Source of the DNA: Hedera helix
Lineage: Eukaryota > Streptophyta > Magnoliopsida > Apiales > Araliaceae
Length of the DNA: 64,000 nt
Assembly: GCA_947179155.2 (NCBI GenBank)
Contig: OX359270.1
Coordinates: 822,501-886,500 of the forward strand
Direction of reading: 5' to 3'
Shown here one piece after another: positions 11,947 through 24,115 of this stretch; positions within the stretch are counted from its first letter, which is position 1, and each line of letters begins with the position of its first letter. Below the pieces are notes generated by a model, which was given only the letters and a program-made list of their open reading frames with translations, was not told the origin of the DNA and searched no databases. A program made the translations under genes and the position numbers.

Positions 11947-14109
11947 ACACATTACCCAATGAGCACAAAGCTCTAAGCATCACACACACACACAATTAAA
12001 GTAGTACAAGGCTCGAAAACACAATCTATGATTTTCATGTGACTCGAGAACACAACTCTCCATGATTATCACATGGCTCGAGAACATGATTTCCCACTAA
12101 CTAACTCATAAGTGATTAATCCTTTAACTTTCCTTATCCTTCCAAATTAATAATTTTGGGTCATCAAAATAATTGTCTAATATTATTATAATATTTCAAT
12201 AATTTAGATCATACCATAACGTAATTTAAATTACTTGTATAATCTCACATTATACACAACCTCTTTTTAACAACATAACTTGGGTTGTTTATCCAATAAT
12301 AATTAATATAATTCCTTAACACATTAATTAAGTTACTCACTTAAATAAATATATAATTTAGCCCATCAAGGCTATCATTCACATTAGTTAAATAATTTAG
12401 TCTTACACAAATATAATTAAATAAATTAATTATATTCCATACAAGTCATGATAATTCTTTATTTACTTATTAAATTTCCCACATGCCTTATTTTAAAATT
12501 TCTTACATAATCTTATTTGTCGAATAGTTTATCGAGTTTTAAAGGTATCATATTACCTTACTCTGAATATACCTCCAAGTATGCATATTAATATAATTCT
12601 AGGTTTTAAAATTTAAAAATCCACATTTACTCACATTCAAATCTTAATACAAAGATTAGGATAAAATGTTTACTCAATTTCTATACATTTTAGTTATCTG
12701 AATCTATGTTTTAACTTCAACCTTTATTTCATCATCTAAGATCTTATTTAAAGGTCTTGTCAAATATCCGGGATATTACAGGGCTCAACAATTTAATTCA
12801 TTTGGCTACTACATTCATTCATTTAAGTCATCAACACTTGGGCTTCCAACAATTAAATCAATTGGGCTAACTATGACACTTGAAATAAAAATAAGTATTG
12901 GGCTAGTTTAAATTAATTTGGACTCACTATATATTTTATATATGGTTCATTAATTAAATCCTATAAGGCTACTACATTGAGCTCATTAAATAAGCACAAT
13001 AGTCTAATTAAATAATCCAATTAGACTTGTTATTTATAAGTTCATTGGATTACTTAATTGAGTTATCTTACCAAACACTATTACTTACAAATTCTTGGAT
13101 TTATTTTAATGAAATCCTAATACACATTAATACTAGTACTTCGACTTGATTAACTTTAATTCATTAGTTACCTCTTTCACCAACTTGTATTTATAATATA
13201 GTTACTCATACACATACAGTTATTCCCACATTGAGTTATCTTTAATAATTCACTTATTTTTTCTTTGTCATTATTCATACAAGTAATTCACTTGTTCATT
13301 ATTAATCTTCTTATTTGTCATTCAAGGCTAACATTTAAGTTTTGTGTTTTCATCACATAATCTTCTATTGCATTCATTTTCCTTCTTTAGTTAATTCAAA
13401 TAAACTTAATTTATTAACTTACTACATCTCATCATACAACATAAACACATACTTCGTACATCATATTTTCACATGAATATAAATAAATAAATAAAATTTT
13501 AAGTTCATAATTTTCCTAGTTATTACATTTAGTTTTTGTGCGCACGCATGTTGGATTCATCGACATAAAGTAATTTCTTTTTTTATAAGGGTTGTTCATC
13601 TCAGCATAATAGAATTTGCACCAAAGTAATTGGTTTGGATAGTTTTCTCAAAGAAATAAGATTAATTGGCAATTCATGTCATCATCTGTCTAGTCGGATT
13701 AAGTGGCATAGGCTCATATTTCAAACAATTTTTAGGTATTCAGGATTCTCAATATTTATAATTTAACATTTGGAAAAATCTTCCTAAGCGTATATATATG
13801 AATAGATGTATTCAAGTTATAAAAGTTAAGTTCAAACATTTACTTCATTAATAGAACTTGTACGAAACAAATAAAGTGTACAAGTAAGATGTACTTGCTT
13901 GATACACTCGCTTCCTCCTTCTCTAGTTTATCGACCTTCGGTTAACCTACATAAGTCGTAATTTGGTCTATCTATTAGTCTCTATCGAACCATTAATGAA
14001 GTTACGTCAGTTTCAACTAACTCGTACGCTTGCATCACTTAACTCCAATTCATACATTAACATCCCGTCTTTCACTATTTTCTTTAACTCGCCTTATTAT
14101 TATCTATTT

Positions 14110-14960
14110 ATGTCCACATTCATTATCTACAAATAAAATCCTTTATTGATAATTTATTTGATTACTCATTACCTTTATATTCATAACTGGAATTAATCTT
14201 TATTGTTAATGATTTATTTATTACATCTCATGCTCATCTTCTACAAATAAAATAATATTTGTTATTATTTTATTTATTTAATCAATCTTTATATAATTAT
14301 TTAATAGTCTACATTATTATCCTTACAAATAAAATAATCTTAACATTAGGATTTTATTTGTTTAAACACTTCACATGAGGAATTAATATCAATCTTGATA
14401 AATAATTCTAAGTACATTATTACATTTCACAAATAAAATAATCTCATTAATTTATTTGTCTAATTAATTAACCTTCACATTTAATCATTATCATTTTATC
14501 TTATTATTTCTCACAGATAAAATAACTTTATTATTTATTTGCTTAATAAATTCCTTTTCTTAATGTTACTCCTCATCAATTAAATAACCTTAATCACTTC
14601 TCATTAATTATTATTGTTATTATTTTATTTATTTAATCAACTTCTATTTATCTTTTAAGAAATTTTAATTATCTTTCCTCATTACTCTTTATGAATAAAA
14701 TAAAATAATTTATTATTTTATTTTTTTAATTATGTCACATTATTATAAATAAAATAATCTTTATTTATTGTTTTATTTGTTTAATTCTTTCTCATTTTAC
14801 AAATAATAATACCATTTATTATTCTATTTGTTTAATTCTTCTTTATTTTATAAATAAAATAATGTCATATATTATTATACAAATAAAATAATATAATTTA
14901 TTATTTTATTTGTTTAGTTCTCTCAAATAAAATAATATTAATTATTATTTTATTTGTGTA
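14110..14960. repeat. AT-rich inverted tandem array in the 1238 LTR
   Basis: Alternating CAAATAAAATAAT and ATTATTTTATTTGTTTAAT blocks repeat at intervals of about 40-90 bp, so the region can fold into many hairpins. It has the same relative position in the LTR as the 3186-3790 array has in the 1941 LTR. Confidence 0.7.
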
Positions 14961-15083
14961 ATCTTTTATTATTTATTTATTTATTACTATTATTTTATTT
15001 TAAATATATTTTTTTATTCGGGTCAACCTGGTTTGACCCGTCGACTAAGACCCGACCCAACCACGATTTATTTTGCCTAAGGA

Positions 15084-15101
15084 GGAGTGCCCCGGCACTC
15101 T
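15084..15101. repeat. Short GC-rich palindrome in the 1238 LTR
   Basis: AGTGCC-CC-GGCACT within GAGGAGTGCCCCGGCACTC. It occupies the place corresponding to the 3896-3945 palindrome of the 1941 LTR but has a different sequence; its right flank (GGTAGAATGTTCATATCAGA) aligns with the flank at 3948. Confidence 0.6.
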
Positions 15102-15912
15102 ATGGTAGAATGTTCATATCAGATTTTTTCAACTTTTGATTTCTACCCTTTTTTTATTCCAATCTTCATATATTGCTCATTTTACATTCAAATAAATTCA
15201 AACAAAGTTCATTGTTTAGTAAACTCATACATTTACCATATTCGAAAGTTTTGATCATTTTCCAAAAAGATTTTTTAGCCAAAATGTTGTTTCACATTCT
15301 AGGGTTTTGCAAAATGATATGTTTTACTAAAAATTCCACTATAAATCTATTTTAATTCCATTTTTACTCGTTCCTTTTTGATCAGCTTCGTAACTCATAG
15401 ATCGAGCACATTCAAGTTTTATATCTTAAGATTTCCATACGTATCATAGATCATTTTCTTTAACATCAAGCTCATTTCCTAGGATTTACATACATGTTTA
15501 TCCTATATGCATATTTTACAAACCAAATCATGATCTAATCACATAAACTCCATTAATATCCATCTTTGTTCCTCCGGAACCCACCATGGTTCCCCACAAC
15601 ACAAGATCTCCCACAATCAAGCATGATCCTCAACATATATAACTAGATCTACAAAGAAACTAAAAGATTCAAGTTAGGATTATACCTCTTAGATGTATTC
15701 TTTCTTCATTGCTAGAAATCTTGTGAGAGCCTCCCCAATGGCCTTTTCCTTGCTCCTTCTTGCTTCTTCTTGGCTAGACTTCCTTTTTACAAGATCAAGA
15801 TGTCTCCCACACTTAGGGTTTCCCCTTTTTTCTTTGTTTTCCATCTCTTTTCTAGCTCTCACTTGAACTCACTAACACTTAGCCAAATTTTCTAATATGT
15901 TGGTGGGAGACT

Positions 15913-15921
15913 ATATTTATA
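15913..15921 (-). promoter_or_regulatory. LTR TATA box (1238-19308 element)
   Basis: ATATTTATA on the plus strand reads TATAAATAT on the minus strand, in the position equivalent to the TATA box of the related 1941 element. Confidence 0.5.
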
Positions 15922-17038
15922 GAGCTCCAATAATCTTGCTTAAGTACTCTAACCACCCAATGTTAGACAAATTAGTGTTAATTAGCTCACCGACAAGCTT
16001 CCATGAATCAAGGGAAAATTTGACATTAGAGAGGAAAATAGGGAAAAGTTTTGCAAGGCTTTGGGAAATAAATAAATATCACAAAACTCAAAATTGGGAG
16101 TACTCCAAGGCTTGGCTGAATTTTTGGCATTAATTTTTTTTTTCTTCATCTTTCAACTATTCTATAATTGGGCTAAAATTTTGGGTCAAAAAGTTGGACA
16201 TTGACTTGGACTATAGGTTAGGCTTCCTTTAATTAAATTGGGTTATATTTTGGGCCATGTATAATTCTCTACAACTCTCATTAATATATATAAAGGTTGG
16301 GCCACATTAGTTTCCCCATCTTGTACATATATTGTAAGACCTCGAATTTTAATAAATAGATTTCAAATTTTTCTCATAATTTCATGCTTAACAGTAGGTG
16401 TTAAATTAACGAAAATTAAAGTTAAGGATGTTATGTGCAAAATTTTTATGTCGGATAATATTCGATTGGTCGGGGAATATTCGTTTTGTCGGGAAATATT
16501 CGTACTACGGCGCTGAAATATTCAGTTATGGGTGGACCCCACAACGAAATATTGTCGGATGAAGAAAACGACAGCAGTAGCCTTTCTAAATAAAAATGGT
16601 CAACGGTATTATCACTTTTAACTGTTAAAATACCCAGGTAACACATGGTATTTTACTGTAACTCATGGTATTACATAGTAGCACACGGTATTACACAATA
16701 TATAAATTATTAAACTGATAAAGTGGCTATTGTATAGTATTTCATCAATAATTATTATTACACAATATTTTCCATTATTGAATCAATAATTGTCATTACA
16801 CAGCATTTTACATTATTGAATCAATAATTGTCATTACACAATATTTTACATTATTAATTGCATAGTGTTCCATATTATTGAATCAATAATTATCATAAAG
16901 CACAACATCTTGCATTATTGGGCCAATAATTGTTACAGTAGTAGTTACGGGTATTAAACAGTTAGACAGATTTATTATTTGAAAAACACAGTATGTTTAA
17001 TAATTGAGATATTAAATCAATAAAATAATATGAAAATA

Positions 17039-17105
17039 TGTAACACACGTAAGTGTGTAACGCACGTAAATGTGTAACGCATGTAGGCGTGAAACGCGTG
17101 ATAGT
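17039..17105. repeat. ACGT-core tandem repeat upstream of an LTR TATA box
   Basis: Four imperfect units of about 17-18 bp of the type GTAACGCACGTAAATGT. Each has an ACGT, CACGTA or related core. The block lies about 120-180 bp upstream of the TATA-like box of the 16333 LTR. Confidence 0.65.
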
Positions 17106-17219
17106 CATTGAACGATGCAGATTAAAGTGTAAAATGTGTGTTGGCTGATGAATAGTTCAGATTAAAAGATGAGATTAAAATGTGTAACGTGTGTGTGGAA
17201 AAGTTGGTTAGGCTCTGGC

Positions 17220-17228
17220 TATAATTAG
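17220..17228 (+). promoter_or_regulatory. LTR TATA-like box (16333-18877 element)
   Basis: TATAATTAG aligns with TATAAATAG of the 5987 element; one base has changed. Confidence 0.5.
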
Positions 17229-19313
17229 GGGGCTTAGCATAAGGAGTTTCATACATTCATCACTCAATCTTCTTTCCACTCTCTAGATATTTCTTAGTAT
17301 AAGTGTCTCCCTAAGTATAGTAAAATTATCTTAAGCTTTAAAGATCTGGAAGGGTACGAGTATTGTTCAAGTAAGTTTTTCTTTTAAAAGTTATATAAAC
17401 ACGCACACACACATCAGTTTACAACTCTTCCTTTAGAAGACTCTTCTTCTAGAAGATTTATTTTGAAAAACTTCATTTGAAAGATTTTTACTTTGGAAAA
17501 TTATTTTGAAGTATATTTATATAGTCACTTGGATGATTTTATATACATAAAATTGGTATGTGTTACTTACTAATTAAATTATAGATAAACATATAGGTTG
17601 ATTAACCTTATAAAAGCTGTATTTAGTCACGAGATAAGATAAGGGATATCACTTTTCTTTCAAACTCTTAAACTTATTACGGTAAGGGATATCATTCTTT
17701 TTATCAACATAAAGGGATATCATTTTCTTTCTTACTTGTAATGAATACCATGTTTTTAATCTTCTATCACTTAAATTTACTACGGTAAGAAAATATCTCA
17801 TTTGTATCTCTAATATTATTAAACGGTGAAAATTCTTGAATTAATAATTCATTAATATTCCCTTCATAGTTTGCACTTCATTTAATACCCTTTGACAAGA
17901 ACATTCCTATTAAATTTCCATCGTCATATTTGAACTGTGAACTTATGGACTTTGAACTTTTGAAATGTGGACATTTATTTGGACTGTGAACTTATGGATC
18001 TTGAACTTTTGAACTGTGGACATTTATTTGAATTGTGAACAGTTTGGACCAATTCTTTGTATCGTAAACCTTACCGTTGAACTTCTCCGTATGGATCTTG
18101 GACATTACTCTTGGACTTGAACACATTATTCTATACATCATGTTGACAATTTGGACATTATTTGAATTTAGACAAAGTTAAATTTGTTAACTCCTCATGT
18201 TATTATTTATCTTGTTTCTTCTATTCATTATTTATATCTCTATTGTTATTTCAATCATCAAGTATCGGGTTGTTCTGAATATCTATGACCTGGGGCACAA
18301 ATGATATGTTAAAGGCGATATAATTGTTTGGTGTCTTTGGTTGGATGACAAGGACACGTGATGAATGTTCTCTTTGGCCGGGGGGCAAAGAAGAACTGTT
18401 GTTTGGCATGATCATGACCAGTGGTGTTTCAGATAATAAAAGTTGATGATGATTTTCTTAAAAAGAGAGGCTAATAGACATCATGATCTACTTGATTTTC
18501 TTAGAGGCTAGTATATTATTCTATCAAGAATTCAACTGCAGCTGTTGATTTAAAACTTGTTGTCTATTATATTCAATTAAGAACTCAACTTTTGAAGACT
18601 AAGAATAATTTATTTTTCATTATCTTAGTCATGATATTCTTTAGTGGGTTATTTGAGCTCACCCTTTCCTTTTTGTTCAATGGTTCAGGAAATGAGAGCA
18701 TAGCCAGGACTAGCGGGGAAGAAAGGAGAATAAAGTAGCGGTCCAATATAGTTGTTATAGTAGTCTTCACTGTATTGTAGAATAGTAATAATTATGAAGA
18801 CTTAGTTGTGTATTATTGAACAGTGTATTGTAATAAACTCAAATTGGGTAGTGTGAACCCGATTTTGGGGAGTCACGTATATATTGAACTAATCCAATTT
18901 AATTCCTCGTTAGGTTTATGAACTTAATTAATCATCTTCTTAAATTTACTTCATAATTCACTTAGTTATCATCTTGGATTCACATAAATCATCAACTCAA
19001 TAATTATTTCGATACTCGATTAATTCATTATCTTACATGTATCTTTATTATTCATCATGCCACACAAGACTTATCATTCCAAACTTAGTTAATTCATAAC
19101 TTAAGCTTGTCATATAATTTGATCATTTATAAATTCATCTTAATTTCTTCATTTAATTCATAATTAATTCAAATTTATTGAATTAACTAACTATATATCA
19201 TTTCTATCACATAATCACACATGCATACCTAAGTGCACCTAATAAAGTTTCAAATAATTTTTTATTTTTATTAAAATAATATTCTTTACAATTTTCTTGG
19301 TCATTACTTTTAT

Positions 19314-20206
19314 GATTTATCTGTCTAAATTTGGCTCGCTTCATAAAAAAAATAAAAATTAAGAGGGATGTTGGGGGAGGAAGTTACTTGTTTATACAGT
19401 TTGCAAAAAGATGAATTTGAGGTTTAATTTTAATATTTAAAAGTAAGTGAAGTATGATTTCTTAATTTATTCACAAAATAAATTGACATAAAACCAATCT
19501 CAGAATAAAAGATGAGACAATTCATTAAGAAGCATACATTGATATTAACATGAACCTCCTCCTATTAGAAAAAAATAAATTATATTAACCTATTATATAT
19601 ATAATATAATATAGTATAAGTTTATATTTTTACAAAATAATTAAAACAGGCATAGAGAATCGAGAGAAATTATTTCAAACGAATGAATAATCGTCCATTA
19701 TTATTTTTCATACAATTTGATTTGATTTAATGATGAGCTAGGTCGGTTGGTAACCATTTCATTCCATTCCTTGGTTGGTCATCAAATAATCTTACACAAA
19801 CGATGACTAGCAGGAAACAACATAACTTAATTCTTTCCACAAATTAAGTTGAGAGATTGGAATTAAGTACCTGAAATTGTAGTACAACAAAATAAAATAA
19901 ATGCATTCATGCATGGTGAGTAACAATTAAGGATGAAATTAAGCAAATAATTAAGGCATATATATAATTAGCATGCATGGAGAAACAAGGTAAAAAATAA
20001 TATATTATAACTAAGGTATGGTAAATTAACTCCCCATGCATAACGAGCCCATATTAACTACTTTCTCATCTTTAATTATTCATGTTTCTTCCATATTAAT
20101 TTTTCTATTGCATCATGGAAAATAATTGCACAAAAGTCATTTCACAGAAAAGCCCTAACTAGTGGTGTTGTCATCCATTTTTTCCAGTAGGGTAGGGTAG
20201 GTTAAT
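19314..20206. other. Intergenic DNA between two LTR insertions
   Basis: AT-rich. I see no coding sequence, RNA gene or delimited repeat here. It ends in TTAAT, the target site of the next solo LTR. Confidence 0.5.
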
Positions 20207-20915
20207 TGTAATATTCCGAACTCTAATAAGACTCGTAATGTAACCTATGTGATTAATAAAGCATGAAATTTCATTTCAAACTATGTGTTATGTGATTGCA
20301 TGATGTAACGTTGTAATATGTAAGAAAATAATTTTTCGAAAAAAAAAAGTTTTTCACATTTCGCCATGGCATTTATACGAGATATGAAAATATAATATCG
20401 AATTCAAATTCAAAAATAAAAATAACTAAAAACCCTAAGTAAACTATTAGTAAGCTACTTAGGAAAAACCCTAATTAAGTTACTTAGAAAACCTTAACCA
20501 ACCTACTTGGATTAAACCCTAATTAATCTAGTTAAAACCTAATTACGGTTAAGTTAATTAGGTTTATGAAATCAATTCAAGTGAAGCCAAATGAAGCAAT
20601 CAAAGTAAGGAATTCCTTAAACAAAATCAATTTGAACCAATAGGAATCAAGGAGGAAGGATTGCAATCCAAGTGCAAGATAATGGGACCAATCAAAACCA
20701 TAATCCAAGTGAACAAAACCATAATCCTTGTGAACAAAACATGATCAACCAATGGGGAGAATGAAGAGGAAGTGGTCGGGCATGGGGAGGCCATTATGGC
20801 CAGCAAGATGCTAGCAAACCTAGCTTAAAAGTAACCTAAAATGACCAAGTTATTTAGAAGATATTTTTGGTTGCAAGCATGTAAAGAAAATAATTAAACC
20901 CTAACATTGCTTGCC

Positions 20916-20924
20916 TATAAATAG
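20916..20924 (+). promoter_or_regulatory. LTR TATA box (20207-23041 element)
   Basis: TATAAATAG preceded by TTGCTTGCC, about 710 bp into the LTR. Confidence 0.65.
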
Positions 20925-21321
20925 TAGCCTCTCCCATTAATTTTAACTCACCTTTTCATACTTCCAAACACTTTAAAAGTAAGCTAGATCAATCACTACA
21001 AAGAGTTCATCAAAATGCTTGAACTATCAAAGATCAAAGCTTGCACTTTAAGAGGTAAAACACCTTTGTTTTTTATTTAAATTTTTATGTATTTAAAATA
21101 GAAATCATGTAAGTATGTATAGTTAGGTCTATAATCATGTTGTACTATGTTATTAAGTATTATAACATGATAAACCAACAAGAAACTGCATAAAATATCA
21201 AGATTGTACAAACTGCCAAAAGTTTGAAAAACAGTCTGACTAGACACTTTCTAAGGATTATACTGTCCAATTATGTTGTTATTTTGGTCTAAAATATAAA
21301 GAGAATTTGTAGTATATAGTA

Positions 21322-21605
21322 TAATGAAGAAACAGAATCAAGAATCATTGAAAAATATTTTTAAATGAAGAAGTTATGACTATCCAAAGTTGGTTGCTTG
21401 AACAGCCAAACTGCCAAGTGTTGTCCTTGCGAGCAGTTTTACAACCCCTTATGGCTAGAATTTGGTGGCTTGTTGCAAAGATGAATTGTAGTACGATATG
21501 TAACGAATACATAAGCATAAGAATCATGCAAAAATGTTTTGAAATGAGAAAGTTTTGACTGTCCAAAATAGGGTGTTTGAACATAGCCAAACTGCCAACA
21601 ACACA
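21322..21605. repeat. Diverged tandem duplication, period about 183 bp
   Basis: Two blocks share AGAATCAT..AAAAAT.TTTTAAATGA.AAAGTT.TGACT.TCCAAA and GCCAAACTGCCAA. The second begins near 21505. Confidence 0.6.
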
Positions 21606-21609
21606 CTTT

Positions 21610-21800
21610 GTGCACTGCCTAGGCAGCTTGGCTGGGCATTTCTGGCATGCCCTTTGGGGTTACTACATATTGGGATTATCGGGCTGGTGGTAGGATACTT
21701 GAGGCTTGTGCACAAGGTATGCCAAGGCTAGCCAAGGCAACTTGCTGCCGAGGCCAACCAAGGCTTATTGCCTTGGACTGCCAAGGTCCTTTGGAAGGCT
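21610..21800. repeat. GC-rich CCAAGG-repeat island in the 20207 LTR
   Basis: Contains CTGCCTAGGCAG (a 12-bp perfect palindrome) and repeated GCCAAGGC/GCCTTGGC blocks. It is the GC-rich region of this otherwise AT-rich LTR, about 700-880 bp downstream of the TATA box. Confidence 0.6.
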
Positions 21801-22501
21801 TTGTACAATCTGAGTTTTTCAGAAGAAAAAAAAAGGAAATGAAAAGTAGATTTTTCAACATTGTAAGCTACGAATAATCTAAAAAATTCTAGAAACATAT
21901 TTAAGGTCTTAAATTGAGTTACGAACATAGTAAAAATGTCTGAAACTATAATTGACCAGTTATTGTTATACAGATTGTACAAATGAAGAAAAATATACTT
22001 AAATTGTAAAACGAACGCTGCAGACAAGTCTTTCTTTGAACTTGTTATTATTAAGCAAGATTTCTCGAACTTGTTATTATTGAGCAAGTAATTCTTGAAT
22101 TTGTTTTATTGAACAAGCTTTATGATTCTTTAGCACGATTGTGCTATAATGTGTATAAGTTATTGATAAGAGTTTTTGCCATTTTATTCAGCTTAACTCG
22201 AGAAATGAACAATTCTAGTGAATATTTATTCGTAAAATATTGAATTGTTATAATTCTTTATCTGAATTCTGAGTTAAAGATATTGGCAAACCAAATTATT
22301 TTGGGGTGACCTCTGTATGTTAAAGTAATTGAGTTGAACAACCCTTATTCATTGGAGAATATATTATGTGTCGGGGAACCAACTTAAACATTGTTAATAC
22401 ATTTCGTAGCCAGTGTAATAGGTGTTGTGCATGACATAAGATATTGTTAGGTTGATCTCTTATCGGTGTGAGTTTGCTTATGTGCTATTTTTTAAACTTG
22501 T

Positions 22502-22519
22502 TGAGCAATCCATTGCTCA
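22502..22519. repeat. U5-side hairpin of the 20207 LTR
   Basis: TGAGCAAT-CC-ATTGCTCA: a perfect 8-bp stem with a 2-nt loop, and the same stem core as the hairpins at 1569, 2241 and 5484. Confidence 0.75.
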
Positions 22520-23046
22520 TTCTTACGAATAATATTTATTTGCCGCTAAGGATGAAACTACGGAGGATAAGCAGACTAATGAAAAAGGAAAGCAAAAATG
22601 GATAGAATATGACGTTTATCATGTTTATCTTTTGGTATTTCAAAACTCAAGTCGTAAAAACTCCTTTTTGTAATATGAACGAGTAACTGGGAACTCTGTA
22701 AAGCAAATAATTAAGTAGTGGTATTGTATTATTATCATATTGTGCAATATCTTTAAATTACATAATGTATGTTAAGGTTAAAGATCTAATTAAAGTGAAT
22801 GTTATTTATAAAAACTATATATCTAAGTGAAGGTATTAATAATATTGAAAGTTCTGACAAAGACCACGATTAGGTTATCTAATTGCACACCGTGCCTTCT
22901 TTAACGGAAAGCCTCTTCTATTTGAAAGAACGATTTTATTATTAATACTGTAAATCTCGGATAGATAAATGTTTTATTAATAATGTTAAAACGTGAACAC
23001 TAGATCTGGAATAACGAGTATACGAATTTGGGGGCATCACATTAAT

Positions 23047-24115
23047 TCTTTGTGTCTGAAAAAAATTGCACTATCTGCCATCCATTTTTCACAATAGATT
23101 AGTAATGCCCTACATAGACGATTAATATAATAGCTGAGAATCTCAATTTATGTTGTAATTGTTGGAATCTCAGTGACGAGCCTCAAAATTTCAAAAGGAA
23201 TTAGACATTTGGGAAGGCATATTTAAAAAATAATAATAATTTCACAAGTAAAAGTGATAATTCCCCAAAATACAAATTGCATGAATAGTAAATGAACCTC
23301 AAACTTATGCGAGAAGAAACATGTGAAAATATGAATATTAATTCCCTTTCAAAAAAGGTTGCTGATATATAGTCAGTCATGCACTATGTATTGTAATGGA
23401 GTTGGAAAATGATCGGCAAGGACTTCGAAATGAAGTTATGCACACCCATAGGCCAACAAACCTAGTTGCAAAACCATGCTCCAGAAGCATCAGGCAAATC
23501 ATTAACAATATACAACAAATCTTCATATCACACTAAAAGCTATAACCTTTGACCCCCCAAAAACATATCACTCTGGAATGCTGAACATGTGCCTAAATTT
23601 ACATAAAAATACAAACCAATTTAACATGCTAAAACAGAATTGCATTTTTCTGTTGGAATTGATGAAGGGATTCTTTCCATCTCATTGTTGAACTAGATTT
23701 ATATTGAAGCTTTTGAGGAGGAGTTATATTTTTTTTACCTTTTTAAAAAAAATTGTTTTGGGCTAAACCCCTGTTCCCAACCACATTTCCCAATCTTAGA
23801 ACACTCAGTTTTGCCCATTTTCGACAAACAAATTTGTAAGGTCCTTTCATAGATCATCATAATGGATGTAAAATATTGGGGTCCTATTAACATGTATATA
23901 ACCATGACCAATGGGAAAGAGGAAAGAGAGAGGAAGAGATAAGGAAAGAGAGGGGCAACCTTTACAGCACTAAAAAACCAAAACTGAGGTTGGACAAAAC
24001 TAAATAACATCACCCAAAAAGATGCTGAAATTCTAAATGACTCCCTCCTACTAACAACCAACAATATACCATTTTTGTAATTACTGATATTTTCATCCTT
24101 GCCTCCTCTTGCTTC
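23047..24115. other. Region downstream of the SKIP8-like remnant
   Basis: Moderately AT-rich; part may be its 3' untranslated sequence. I see no supported gene, and the open frames on both strands have random-looking composition. Confidence 0.45.

Larger units (their letters stand above)
5169..12780 (-). mobile_element. Third-level solo LTR (about 4.7 kb net) nested in 1941-13527
   Basis: Left end TGTAACACCCCCCAAATTCG, right end CGGGATATTACA, with a perfect TSD GGGCT at 5164-5168 and 12781-12785. Its left 350 bp are clearly homologous to 1941-2300, including the hairpin at 5484-5502. Without the nested 5987-8897 element it is about 4.70 kb, the longest LTR here. I could not find a clear TATA box where the relatives have one (expected near 10860). 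No gag or pol remnants are seen. Confidence 0.85.
1941..13527 (-). mobile_element. Second-level solo LTR (about 4.0 kb net) nested in 1238-19308
   Basis: TG..CA ends with TSD TTTAG at 1936-1940 and 13528-13532. On the minus strand it begins TGTAATAACTAGGAAAATT and ends in CCCGAATTTGGAGGCGTCACA-type sequence. Subtracting the nested 5169-12780 block leaves about 3.97 kb, nearly the length of its host element, to which it is related throughout. Minus-strand TATA box at 4713-4721. It carries the U5-side hairpin at 2241-2259 and the GC-rich palindrome at 3896-3945. No protein domains are visible. Confidence 0.85.
16333..18877 (+). mobile_element. Solo LTR (2545 bp) nested in the outermost element
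   Basis: Starts TGTAAGACCTCGAATTTT and ends GATTTTGGGGAGTCACG, so the terminal CA has become CG. TSD TATAT at 16328-16332 and 18878-18882. It lacks the 92-bp and 73-bp tandem repeats of its relative at 5987. TATA-like box TATAATTAG at 17220-17228, preceded by a run of ACGT-core repeats (17039-17105). Confidence 0.85.
1238..19308 (-). mobile_element. Outermost solo LTR (about 3.9 kb net), Ty3/gypsy-like, carrying nested insertions
   Basis: TSD TTTAT lies at 1233-1237 and again at 19309-19313. The left end (TATGATGCCTCCAAATTT) aligns with the left end of the inner element at 1941 (TGTGACGCCTCCAAATTC). The right end (AATTTTCTTGGTCATTACT) aligns with the inner right end at 13527 (AATTTTCCTAGTTATTACA). 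Both termini have decayed from TG..CA, mostly by transitions. Removing the insertions 1941-13527 and 16333-18877 with their duplicated target sites leaves about 3.93 kb. A TATA box on the minus strand (15913-15921) sets the orientation. There is no primer binding site, polypurine tract or gag-pol, so this is a solo LTR. It must be the oldest insertion of the nest. Confidence 0.75.
20207..23041 (+). mobile_element. Solo LTR (2835 bp), Ty3/gypsy-like
   Basis: Starts TGTAATATTCCGAACTC and ends GAATTTGGGGGCATCACA, with a perfect TSD TTAAT at 20202-20206 and 23042-23046. The ends match the reverse complement of the 5169-12780 LTR better than those of the 5987 family, so it belongs to the minus-oriented sub-family. 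TATA box at 20916-20924. It contains a diverged tandem duplication near 21322-21605, a GC-rich CCAAGG-repeat island near 21610-21800 and the conserved hairpin at 22502-22519. No protein-coding remnants. Confidence 0.9.

Noticed and set aside
21345..22087. Cluster of open frames on both strands (up to 119 codons)
   Set aside because: They fall in the GC-rich island of a solo LTR, overlap each other and show no domain.
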